A DNA stretch of 64,000 nucleotides, taken from positions 1-64,000 of the forward strand of contig NZ_BAFU01000248.1 in the NCBI RefSeq assembly GCF_000308495.1. The letters run 5' to 3'. Both the position numbers and the translations under genes were made by a program. The stretch is from Nocardia brevicatena NBRC 12119 (GTDB taxonomy: Bacteria > Actinomycetota > Actinomycetes > Mycobacteriales > Mycobacteriaceae). The notes below the pieces were generated by a model. The model was not told the DNA's origin and ran no database searches. It was given only the letters and a program-made list of their open reading frames with translations. Of this stretch, positions 29,315 to 40,900 are shown piece after piece. Position 1 is the first letter of the stretch, and each line of letters starts with the position of its first letter.

Positions 29315-29518
29315 TCAGATAGCGCGGACGTCCTGAGCCTGCGGACCCTTCTGGCCCTGCCCGATCTCGAACTCCACACGCTGGCCCTCATCGAGGGTCT
29401 TGAAACCCGAGCCACCAATGGCCGAGTAATGCACGAAGACGTCAGGACCGCCTCCGTCTTGAGCGATAAAGCCGAAGCCTTTCTCGCCGTTGAACCACTT
29501 CACGCTGCCTTGAGCCAT
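29315..29518 (-). CDS. cspA: Cold-shock protein
   Basis: A 67-residue single cold-shock domain. RNP1 (KGFGFIAQ) and RNP2 (DVFVHYSAI) RNA-binding motifs follow the start [12 protein letters not shown], and the protein ends with [10 protein letters not shown]. It acts as an RNA chaperone binding single-stranded nucleic acid. A long upstream stretch with no gene (29519-30293) can hold the structured 5' leader typical of csp genes. Intact and highly conserved. Confidence 0.97.
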   Translation of the reverse strand: MAQGSVKWFNGEKGFGFIAQDGGGPDVFVHYSAIGGSGFKTLDEGQRVEFEIGQGQKGPQAQDVRAI

Positions 29519-30293
29519 GCTGTACTAACTTCTTTTCTGTAGGCGAGCCGTGCAGATCACTTCAATGAGCCCGGTCTCGGCCTCCCACTATGCCACACAC
29601 TCGAAACCCCGCACGTCCACGGCTCGAGACTGTAGGCAGCGTCACCGATGGGGCGCCGTCCCCAAGGACCACAGCGTCGGCCGTTCCACCATCCACCCAT
29701 CGTCAGTGCACCCGCCCCACCGGCTCAACCCGCGTGTGCGGTCGGTGGCCCCGTCCTTACCGACCCCCCATTCATCGGCATACTCGCTGAAGGCGCAGAG
29801 CCGCCGATCCGGATGCGCGTCCGACAGGCCCGCGACCCCCTCGGTCGCAATTCCCTGGCGGCAGAACTCGGCGGCTACCTCGAGGAACTGCGTTTTCAGC
29901 GCCCCCGGACCCAGGGGTGGCGCCCCCGGCATAGCCTCCGAGGTGCATGGTGTTGTCGAGCTCGACCCGGACGACTTCGCGACTTGGATGAACCGGGATC
30001 ATCGAGGCCGAAAAGGACACGGTCCCACCGCCACGGAGCGAAGGAGAGGTTCGGCTCGAACGGCTTCCACCGGTATCTGTCCTCGCTCGGCGTTCTCGAT
30101 GCATTTCACGGTCGCGGCAACATCGGCTTCGTCTCATCGGTATCGGCCACGACTTTCCTGTGCGGCCCTTGATTCGGACGGTCGGGGTTGTCGGGCGCTC
30201 AACAGGATGCGCTTTCCGATCACGTCCTTGCGCCGGGCTCGAGGTGATTGCTCTACCGCCGGGTCGGGTAGATTGCCATTCCCGACCGACGCA
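29519..30293. other. Region upstream of cspA and the esterase
   Basis: About 770 bases. Overlapping open frames on both strands have no recognisable motif. The region must hold the divergent promoters of cspA and of the esterase gene. Confidence 0.3.
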
Positions 30294-31394
30294 ATGTCTG
30301 TCGTGAGTCGAGACCTGGGGTTTGACGTGAGACGCCAACGATTGAGGCCCGCACTGCGAGTCGCTGTTGCCACTGTGATGCTCGCCGCATCTGTCATGGT
30401 GTTCGGAGTCGGGAACGGCTCTGCCGACAGCGGCGATCCGATCATCGCGTCCAAGAAGTTACTTGCCGATCCCGTCTCTCCGGACGGCTCGCGAATTGTC
30501 GCGAGCAGAATCGACGGCCGCAGTCTGACCATCTTGGTCCATTCTGCGGCGATGGACGAGAACATTACTGTCAGGGTGCAGCGCCCCAACGACGCCTCAC
30601 AACCCCGGCCGGTGCTCTACCTCCTCAACGGGGCAGGCGGTGGGACCGACCAGGCCACCTGGTGGGCCAATACCGATGTCGGTGATTTCCTGGCCACCAA
30701 GGACGTCAATGTCGTGATGCCGCTCGGTGGCGCGTTCGCCTACTACACCGACTGGAAGCACGATGATCCAGCGCTCGGCCGCAACAAATGGCGCACCTTC
30801 TTCCTCCACGAGCTGCCGCCGCTGGTCGACGAAGCTCTGGGCGCCAATGGGATCAATGCCATCGCCGCGAACTCGATGACCGCCACCGCGGTCCTGCAGA
30901 TGGCCGAAGCCGAACCCGGCTTCTACCGAAGCGTCGCCGGGTACAGCGGGTGTGCCCAGATCGCGGACCCGATCGGGAGACAGTTCACCAAACTGGTCGT
31001 CGAGCTCTACGGTGGCGGCGATGTCCGCAACATGTACGGCGAAGACGATGATCCGGCATGGGTTGCCAACGATCCGGTCGAGAACGCCGAGGCTCTGCGC
31101 GGCACGAGGTTGTTCGTATCGACCGGCAACGGATTGCCGGGACAGTGGGACACCGTCGACGGCGACTACGCCCAGCCCGGTCCCTACGGCCTGGCCAACC
31201 AGCTCGTGGTGGGCGGCGTCATCGAAGCCGCCACCAATTGGTGCACCCGCAACCTCCAGGACCGGCTTGCTCGGCTTCGGATCCCGGCCACCTTCGACTA
31301 CGCGCCGTCGGGCACGCACTCTTGGGGCTACTGGCGCGAGGCGTTCTACAAGTCCTGGCCGATCCTCGCCGAGGGGCTCGGGATACCCGCGTAG
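30294..31394 (+). CDS. Secreted esterase / mycolyltransferase-like alpha/beta hydrolase
   Basis: An exported alpha/beta hydrolase of the esterase D / antigen 85-like group. The signal peptide is RPALRVAVATVMLAASVMVF with cleavage near GNGSA-DS. The mature part has RPVLYLLNGAGGGTDQATWW, VMPLGGAFAYYTDW, WRTFFLHELPPLVDEAL, a nucleophile elbow IAANSMTATAVLQ with Ser, an acid region near DPVENAEAL, and the catalytic His in PSGTHSWGYWREAF. Candidate starts are ATG 30294 and GTG 30303 or 30327; the last gives the most standard signal peptide. In mycolata such enzymes transfer mycolic acids to trehalose or arabinogalactan, or hydrolyse lipid esters. Full length. Confidence 0.88.
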   Translation: MSVVSRDLGFDVRRQRLRPALRVAVATVMLAASVMVFGVGNGSADSGDPIIASKKLLADPVSPDGSRIVASRIDGRSLTILVHSAAMDENITVRVQRPNDASQPRPVLYLLNGAGGGTDQATWWANTDVGDFLATKDVNVVMPLGGAFAYYTDWKHDDPALGRNKWRTFFLHELPPLVDEALGANGINAIAANSMTATAVLQMAEAEPGFYRSVAGYSGCAQIADPIGRQFTKLVVELYGGGDVRNMYGEDDDPAWVANDPVENAEALRGTRLFVSTGNGLPGQWDTVDGDYAQPGPYGLANQLVVGGVIEAATNWCTRNLQDRLARLRIPATFDYAPSGTHSWGYWREAFYKSWPILAEGLGIPA

Positions 31395-31825
31395 GACGGT
31401 AAGATTTCCGTCAGAAGTGACGACATGCCGCGAGCGCGCACCAGCGCCGGCTCCTGCGGTGCGCAAGGCCGCCACGAACGCCGGAAGCGAGTGACCGCGC
31501 CACGCAGTGCCCCCGACTGCGCCGTACCGTACGGGGTATCCCGCCGACGGGGGCAGCGACCACCTCATGGCTGTTATCCGAACTCGTGCCGGGGAAGACG
31601 CCCACGTGAATCCACACGGGGTGGTTTCATCGTTTCCGCGGGTTGATCTTTGTGGTTGAGGTGTGTGTCTCCTTGTCCTCATTCGATAATTAATAGATGC
31701 TACCGACCAAGCGCGTGGGCGTGGTGGTCGATTCCACCTCCGGACACAAACGAGACATTTATGCCTCAGCAACGGTGTCCAGATATCGCCTGGGCACCCA
31801 TTTTTATCTCAGCGTCCTGAACTGC
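31395..31825. other. Intergenic between the esterase and the giant gene end
   Basis: About 430 bases between two convergent genes. GC content falls noticeably around 31660-31800 (for example ATTCGATAATTAATAG near 31681). No gene is recognised. Confidence 0.3.
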
Positions 31826-31851
31826 GGTTTCGCCCCTGATGGGGTGAAACC
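31826..31851 (-). terminator. Hairpin downstream of the giant gene
   Basis: GGTTTCGCCCC (31826-31836) pairs with GGGGTGAAACC (31841-31851) around a TGAT loop, with one G-T pair. It lies 66 bases past the stop codon of the giant gene. It lacks a U-tract on the minus strand, so efficiency is uncertain. Confidence 0.5.
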
Positions 31852-31916
31852 TATGACCGGTGGCACCCTGCGGCCGCTGCTCCCCTCATTCGCTGTCGGT
31901 TCTCCATCCCTCCCGT

Positions 31917-34900
31917 CTATCGAACCGGCTTGTCCGCGGCGCCGGCGGCGTTCGGTTTCCGAATCTCGAACCAGACCGTCTTGCCCTCGCCGGAACCATG
32001 TCGGATCACACCATGGGTGGCGACGAATCCGCTCCGTAGCGACCACCACGGCAGTCGTTCCGTGTCGGTGTGGCCGGCCGAGAAGACCTCGTCGGCCCCG
32101 TCGTGAACCATGATTCGCGCTGTGTCGTCACCGACGACAACGTGCACCCGGCCATCGCCGTCGGTGTGGGCGAGCATGTTATCGGCCAGCTCGGCAACCA
32201 ACACCTCTGCGGCCTCGACAGCGTCGACCGGCCAGCCTTCGAGCTGTTGTCGGACATGACTTCGAGCGGCCGCCACATCCTCCTCGGAATGTTGAGGGCG
32301 GATCAGGATACCGTCGTCGACGATTCTCGGTTGTTCCAATTCGCCGTTGATCCACCGCAATGCCTCAGTGGTAGCCGGAAGCATGCCGAAATGACCTACG
32401 CCCGTTTTCACTATCATCGAGGCACCTCGAATTGCGGCCAGATTACCCTGCGCGTGTGTCGCCGGTATGACGTTGTCGTCGGTGCCGTGCACGAACAGGA
32501 CCGGGACCCGGATGTCGGCCAGGTCGATACCCCAAGGGTTTCTGGTTGATCGGACAATCCCGGCCCAACCGCCGGTATGGCGTCGAAACGCCTCCCCAAG
32601 CGATTTCACGAATTGGCGACGCCAGAATGTGTCATTGAGGATTTCCTGGTCTGAGGGAGGCAGTTGTGGTGTGAGTTCGGCCACGTAGCCCTCGGGGTCC
32701 TGCTCTATTCGCAGCTCCGCCGCGAAGAGAGTGCGTTGGATATCGAGATCGTCGCTCGACGCGAATATCGCGGCATTGTCGGCGGTCATACCGGTGGTAT
32801 CCAGGCCCGTCTCGGGATGAGGGTGGCCGGGCCCGGCCATCACCACGACTCGGTCCAACGGTTCGGGAGCCAGCGCTGCCATGGTCAGGGCAACCGGGCC
32901 GCCGAGACCGCGCCCGACGACTGAAAAGGTGGAAAGTCCCCGAGCGGCGAACGCAGCGAGAATATCGGCGGCGACCTCACGAACGGTCCGCTCCGATGGC
33001 CCTATCGAGAACCCGGTGCCTGGTAGGTCGACCACGATCAACCTGATACCGAGCCGGTCCAAATCGTCATCGGACGGTCGGGGATCCAAGCGTGAACCGG
33101 GGACGTCGGGCAACAACACCACCGGTCGCCCTGACGGCGGACCGTACTCGTTGAACGCCACGCCTCTGCCGGGAGCCACCACCACGTATTGATCGGGAAG
33201 CCGGGACTGTTCCAATGGATCGGGAGGTGCGTACAACTCATCCACGATGGCCTCGTCGAAACGGATTCGCTGCGCGCTATCCGGCCGCACGGCAGTCGTT
33301 CGGGTAGCGGGTTCACCGACATCACTTCCCGGGCGGGAAAGCCAGGGCAATATGTCGTGCACCCGCAGACGGCGCCTCATCGAGCCACTGTCGGCCGGGA
33401 ACCAGACCCCGATATTCGGAAACTGCTCCGTCGTGTGGGCATCGAGTTCACCCAATACCTCATACCAGCTCAGAAATTCTTCGGCGGCCGGGACGCGGGG
33501 AACGAGTGCCGCCACGCGATGCACTCGATCTCCGAGCAGTTCGGCCATGTCTTCGGTGAATGTTCTCCCCTCGAATCGGCCGACGATGGAGAAGTGGTCT
33601 ATTCCGAGCCGGTCGGCGAGGCCGCGGAGATCGGCTGCTGCCTCGTCGGACTGCTGTGCCCGCACGTCGACCGAGATCAATCGCACGTCGTACATTCTCA
33701 GCATGTAGTCATGAGGGAGACGACCGAACTCATCGGATGAATAGTTCACCACGAACACCGGCCACCCGTGCGCCGGTCCACGAGCCTCGATGATCTCCGG
33801 GTCGAGCGGTTCGCCCGGATCCGGCGTCGCGGTAGTCGGCTCGACCGGTTCGGAAACCTGTATTCCCGACGCCATCTCCAGATACCGCCGCTCGAGTTCG
33901 CCGAGATCGGCCTCGCGCTGCAGCCACCAGAGGATATTACGCAATACGACCAACTCGTGCTGCAAGGTGCTTTGGTCAAGGTTGTGCTGAATTCGTTCTG
34001 TCCATTTGACATTCTCCCACTCGGCCTGCGACAAAGCCTCGGTGCGCCGGCGTGGCGGCACTGCCGTGCCGAGCATTGTTTCGTTGAATATCTTCGCCCT
34101 GATCTGTTCGTGCAGACCGACCCGTATCCGCTGCAATTCCTTGGCGCGCTCGTTCGCCTTGTTCGCCAGCTCGACCGCTCGTTGCGTATCCTCGCTTCGG
34201 TCTTTCCGCGAGGACCAGAGGAATTCGATGACCCCAACCCCCGAGACCACACCCACTACGGTTGCCGCAACCCAGCCCCCGCCACCGATGCCGAGCATCG
34301 ACAACAGATAACCTCCGGCGAGCCCGCCCAACGCAACGCCTGTCCCACTTATCGTGCTCGCGATGCCGCCCGTCTGGCCGAGGATCCTCTCCGGCACCGA
34401 TTGCGCCCGGTGGACTTCGAGTCCGACGTTGGAGGACACACCGACGAAGGAGACGCCGAACGCTGCCGCACCCGCTACGAACGGATTGGGGAAGAGCGCT
34501 TGGATCACTGCCAGGCCGGTAAACGATGCCAACATGCCCGGGTACAGACGCTTGATGTTCATGTCGGTGCGACCAGTCAGCCGACCCGCCAGCAGCGGGC
34601 CCACGACCCCGCCGATAGCTCCTGCACCGAGCACTGCTCCGGCCGCCCAGCCCGGCAGAGCCGCCTCGTAAACCAGTGCGGTGGTTCGTAGGGTGAATAC
34701 GGCCCACATCGCATTGGCGACGGCCGTCACGACTGTGGCGTTGCGCAGAAAGCGGTTCCTCCACAGCGCACGTATACCGTCACGCAGCGTGACACGCTCG
34801 CGTTCTCGACGCTTTTGCGGCGGGAAGTGCGCCCGCAGTCTCCTCACCGTTTCGAAGCCGAACGCATGGCACGCGGCATTGACCGCGAACGGCATGAAGC

Positions 34901-37900
34901 TCCCAACGACGAGCAACGCCGGGCCGAGGAACCGGCCGAGGGTCGACGCTGAGTACTTGCGCATTTCGTTGAGCCCGAAGGCCTTGTCCTTGTCCTCCTG
35001 CTTCGTGCCCGCCAAGGCTCGCACCGCAAGCTTGCCGCTGGCATCGGTGAATATCGCCGCCGTCTTCTCGACGAATGCCAGCCCGGCCAGTGCCAGTCCC
35101 AGATGCGGCGCTCCGAGGAGGACCAGGACGCATCCGGTAGTAGCGAGCGCGAATCCGGCTGCCTGGCCCACCATTATGGTTCGTCCGAGGTTGAAACGGT
35201 CGGCAACGACTCCCGCCGCGATCGGGAACAACACAGTGGGCGCGGTCAACGCGAACGTGACCCAACCCGCGACGGTAGTCGACCCGGTCTCGGCCAACGT
35301 CAATAGAGGCAGAGCTGCCGACATAATGCTGCTGCCGATCGCGCTCGCGACAAGGCCGCTAAGCAGCCGTCGCAACGGTCGATTGGCGCGCAGGGAGGCG
35401 GCGGCCGGTCCGCTGTCGGTGCGGTCGGACTCGACGGCGCTCTGCTTGTCGGTCGGTGACGCGGACACCTGCTCGCGTTCACTGTTATGCCTGTCCGGCG
35501 CGGCCGCTGGGCCGGGTGATTCTTCGGTGGCGTCGTCGCGAGGTAGGGTGCGTGAGGTACGTTCGAGTTCATGCGGGGTGTGCGCTTCCCCCTTTCGGCT
35601 CTTGTCCTTGCGTGACCACGGTGGCGTCGGACTCCAGGGTGTGCGTCGTCGCGGCTTCGGTGTGTCTCCGACGGGTTTGCTCGGTGTGTCTTTTCTGCCG
35701 TTGTCCTTCCCGCCGTCGTCCTTCCTGCTGTCGTCGGACGGGGTTCCCTCGTGTCCGTTGGCGGGTGGGCCTTCGATGTCGTGTCGTGGGTGTGCTCGGT
35801 CGGTGTGGTCGGGTGCTGGTTCGTTGAGGGCCGACAGTGTGCCGTTGTCGTTTCGCAGGAAGGCGACGAAGGCTTCTTCGATGTGCGGGTAGGACTGTCT
35901 CCAGCGGTCGAGTGTTCGTACCCGGGTGTCGGGGTCTTCGATGTTGGTGTCGAAGACGACGATGGTGCCGTCGACGTTGGTGATGACATAGCCGTGTGCT
36001 GTGGTGCCGTCGTCGACGACGATGACGGCGGTGTCGGCGCCGTTCTGTCGGTGGTGGACGGCTTCGACGATCGATGCCAGGGGATCGTCGGTATGCGGTG
36101 TCAGCTCGACCTTGATCAGCTCTGCGGCAATGGCGGTTTCCAGAGCGCGCCAGTCTTTTCTACCTTCTTCGACCTCGCGTGCTTCGTCGCTTCCCAGCGC
36201 CGACACCACTCGGGCTACCCGGCCGATGCAACCGTCCCTACGTCGAGCCGCAGCACGCTCGGCCGCAGTGCGGTTGGTCGGTCTGTTGTCGTTCCCGATG
36301 TAGGCGACGAAGGCGTCGACGACCTCGTGATAGGGCGGTGTCCAGCGGTCGTCTCCGTTTTGGTAGGGGCGTATGCGCGGAACGTTGATAGGAGAGTTGA
36401 TAAGTGTGTCGGCGACGAAGATCGTGCCGTCGATCGGTTCGCCGGCGGGGCCCTGCCTCGCCGACCGGTCCGTCCACGGTGTCGACCGAGTGTCTTCGCC
36501 CGTCTCCCCGGGCACCTGCAGGCCGTCGCCCAACGCACTGTCGTCCCCGGCCGAGGACCTTGCGTCGGCAGGCTCGTCCGGTCGCGGCTCGCTTGGGTCC
36601 TCCGATGGTCGGCTGCCGATGAGACCCTGCAGACCGTCGCCCTCACTCATCTCCTGGTGGTTACCGAGTTCGCCTTCGTCCCCGACCGGGGACCTCGCGC
36701 CCGCCGCGGTGGATGCCGCGTCGGCCGTCCCGGCGGTGTCGGTGAGGAGAACATGGGCCCAGGCGGTCACCACCGGCGCGACCTCGGGCAGGGCTTCGAT
36801 CCGCGCGGACTCGCCATCGCCGGGCACTCGGAATTCGAATATGGCGGACTCTTCGGAGACGATCCAATTGGTGACGACTCCCGACACGGCAGAGGCGAGG
36901 AGCCGGCCGGCACGGTCGTCGATCTCGTCGACGGCCCGGGAGAGATGTTCGGCCAGCATCGCCCGATGCCGGTCGTGCAGCGGGCCGAATGCGGGGAGGT
37001 CCAGGTGCAGCACGCGCGTCTCGGCCGGATGGGCGGCAAGGACGGTGAGATAGGCGCGGATCGCGGCCTCCAGTCGCGATCGCACGTCGCCGCCCAGTGT
37101 GTCGGACATGGCTGCCCGGGTGGCGGTTCGCAGGCGTTCGATGGCCGCGACGCAGGCAGCCTCGAATCCGGCCTGCTTGTCGGAGAACAATTCCTGGTGG
37201 TTCTCGATGGATACCCCAGCACTCCAGTTGACATCGTACGGAGACATCTCGGTGTAGCCGAGTTCGGCTGCGACCGCGATCAGTTGCGTCAGTATCCATT
37301 CCCTCTGATCGGGTTCTGCTGGTGCGACCGGGGCACCTTGCAGCTGTTCCCGATGAGGCCGAGAGACCGGGGGCAGGACGTCCGGGGTGGCGGCGAGGTT
37401 CACGGCCGGTGTCATCGTGCCGATCCGGAGGAGGTCGGCAAGATCTCGGCGGAGGGCCGGTAGGGCGGCGGTGTCGCCGGTCACGGCCCAGTCGGCGAGA
37501 ATCCCGTGGACCGCTGCTGCCAAGGCGGGAAGCCCGCGCTCGGGGACGACCCGCTCGTCGAAGACGGTCGCGAGTGTGGTGGCAATCGCTTCCGTCGTCT
37601 CCACGGTTCGCTCGGCGCGCTCTTCCGGGGTGAGGGTGAACCCCTCGACCAGCAGCATGCGCGCCGTAGCCGGGCGTGCGGCCAAAGCAGTCACATACGT
37701 ATCCACCGCGGCAGCGACGCGAGCGGCGCGGTCCGACGCCGGCACGACACGCACCTCGTCGATGACCAGCTGCGTTAAATTGCTCAGTGCCTCCTCATGC
37801 GCCTCGGCGAAGACAGAATACGTGCTCAGGAAGTAGTCGTCGAAGATCTCGGGGGAGACCTGCGCACGTAGACAGACACCGTCGACGGTGGTTGCGTCGA

Positions 37901-40900
37901 ACCCCTGCTCGAACACCGTCGCCACGAACGCCCGCAGCAATCTCTCGCGGGAATCATCCTGCTGCACAGCAGTTCTCGGAGGCGGCGCGAACAACCACTC
38001 CTCGTCGTCCGCGGGCCGGAGGAACGTCGGCTCCCGGGGCGGCGCGAACAACCGCTCGTCGTCGTCCGCGGGCCGGAGGAACGTCGGCTCCCGGGGCGGC
38101 GCGAACAACCGCTCGTCGTCGTCCGCGGGCCGGAGGAACGTCGGCTCCCGGGGCGGCGCGAACACGACGTCCGCACCGCGGATGATGGCCCCCTCTACCA
38201 GAGGGTCGGTTTCCATCGCGTCGGCCACGGCGAGTATCAGCTCGTAGTCTTCGCCCTCGCCGCGAACCACCACTTGCCCGGATTCGACCGACACCTGGGT
38301 CCGCGACGGCCAGATCTCCGGCCGAGGGTGCGGGTCGACGTTCAGTGCCGCGTGCAGAAGCATCTTCGCGCTGCGGACGCGAGTGAACGGCCGCAGCTGT
38401 TCCTGCAGCCGGCGGGCCGCCGCCCACGCGGCGGGCACATCGGCGAGTATGGCACCGAGTGCGGCCACCCACGCCGTATCGTCCGGCTTCGCACCGAGAG
38501 GCTGCTCGACCAGGTTGAATCGCTCCGCCCACACACGGTACTCCGGGATATCCGCGAGGAAGCGGCCCACTCCGCTGGATGACGGCACCACCACCGGCAC
38601 ACCCTGTTCGATTGCTTCGGTAGCGACGAGGCCGAACCCCTCGGCCCGCGACGGCATCACCACGACGGTCGACGAGCGGATATCGGCTTGCAGTTCCTCC
38701 AGATCCGACGTATGCGGCTTCAGCTCGACCGCAGCCGGGTCACCGATCAGTTCGACCAACTCCGCGTCATCCCCCGAGTAACCTCGAGCCACCAGCCGCA
38801 CGTCACGCCCCTGCGCGCGCAGCTGCCCCACCACCCCGGCGATCTCCTTGACACCTTTCAACGGGTCTTCCAACCGACCGAACAGCAGAATCCGGGCCGG
38901 GTCGCCGGGTGAGGGGACCTGTGGCTGCTCGACCATCGCCAGACCCGGCCGCAGTTCGTGCACCGAGCCGCGCCCCGCCATGACAGCTTCCGACAGCGCA
39001 TCCATGGCGAGCACCGGCCCCAAGCCCGTCACCAGATGTGCGCGCCGCGCCATGTAGATACCGGCCGCAACCTTGGAACGGCCTTGTTCCGGATTGTCGC
39101 TGAGTCTTTCCCAAAGCATAGGTGTCAGGTGGTGGACACTCACGAGTTTCGCGGCGGGATACCGCATCTCGGCCTCGAGCGCCGCCTCGAGGCCGTCGTC
39201 CGCATCATGCACGATCACCAGATCCACCGGCTGCGGCAAATCGTCGGCGTACCTGTCGACCAGCCTCGGCAGACGCGGACTGCCGACAGCGGCGGTGAGA
39301 GATGCCTCCACATCAGGGGGCCGGAAATCGCTCTCGACGTCTTCCGCCTGGACGATCACCTCTTCCGCCCAGACGATCACCTCGTGCCCGGCCTGCGCCA
39401 GTCCCTCGCACAGCGACACGTTCAACGTGGCCATACCTGTCCCGCCGGCCCCCCATTGGCTGCAGCACACCAGGATCCGCTGCCTAGTGAGGTCGAGCCG
39501 GACACGATGACAGACCTGGCCCTCCGGTAAGGGTTCGGCGGTGCCGATATCGATGCGGCCGTCCACGTCGGACAGTTCGCGACGCAGTTCCTCCACCGTC
39601 ACACCGGGATCGGGATCGATGGCGGCCGGCCTGGTGTAGTCCAGCTGGGCGAGCAATCGGTGGCGGCCGTCGGCGTCCTGGGACGCGGTCACGACGAATA
39701 CGGAGTCGTTCCCGACGTAGGGCCCGACCAGGTCCGCGAGTCGCGGCACCGCATCGATGACGGCCTCGCGCGTCCGCGCGGGGTCCGATTCGGGTAGCCG
39801 GGCCGCGACCGTGGCGGCGAGAGCACCGGGATCCGATGCGTCGGCGACCGGCCCGACGACCAACTGCCAGCGGAAACCGCTGTACTCCTCTCGCATCTCG
39901 ACCGCATGCGACCGAGCGTCACGATAAGCATCCAGCGGCGCATAGCCCGGGTCGCTCGCCAACCGGTCGGCGATCTCCCGTGCCTTCACGGCGTGGTCGC
40001 GACGCATGTCCCGGTTGGACAGCAGCCACCCGTCCGGCACCCGGTATCCGCTGTCGGGGTGGGTGAAGTCGGCGCGGTCACGAAGGTGGTCGACAAGGGC
40101 CTGGCGCTCCGGAATCTCGTTGCCCCGAGCGCGCCACTCGGACAGGACCCACCCGGCGACCGCGTCGGACTCCGACAACGTCTGCAGGCCCGCTGCCGCG
40201 ACCCAGCGGGCAACTCGCATCGCCGTCTCGAACTCGCCGTCGTCGGTCTCCTCCCAGCGCTGCCGCATCTCCGTCACGGCCGTGGGCAAGGCGATCAGCT
40301 GGGTTCCGGTCCGTTCGTCGAATCCGGCGCCGTTGACCGCGAATCCGAGCATCCGGGCGGTGCTCACGGCATAGCCGTGCGCCAGGGCACGGGCGTTGAG
40401 CAGTTCCGCCGATGTCGATGTGTCGTAGCGCGGCCGGTCGGCGCTGCGTCGCCCGTCGCCGAGATCGCTCCAGGAGGCAGCGATCATCGCCGCCATGATC
40501 TCGCCGAGGTCGGCGCCTTGCAATACGCCGTTGTCCAGAATGTGGCGCAGGTCCTCCGCGACGTTCATCCCGCTGTGGCGCAGGTCCACCGCCCCGAACT
40601 CGTGCAGTCCGATCGCATCGTCTCGGATGCGGTCGGCGCGAGCGACGTCCGCGTCGTCGTTCCGCGTCCGGCCGATGAACAGCCCCTCGGCCGCCAGTCG
40701 TATCCCGCGTAAGATTTTCGGATCGCCGAGCTGTGCCTGCGGCACCCGTGAGCGCAGGATCTCGGTCACCTCGTCGATCTCGCGCTGGATCACCTGTACG
40801 GGCAACGGCGCAGAGGTGGGACTCGGCAGGTAACCGGTGTTCCGGTCGGCCGATGCCGCATCTCCCGGCGGACCGTGCTCCTGCGTCCGCTCGTCCTGAC

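Noticed and set aside
35751-37463. Long plus-strand open frame (about 570 codons) opposite the giant gene
   Set aside because: It mirrors the high-GC codon pattern of the minus-strand gene, has no motif or ribosome-binding site, and lies over recognisable minus-strand TetR-like and papain-like domains.
37978-38163. CRISPR array
   Set aside because: The 57-bp units are contiguous coding repeats without spacers.
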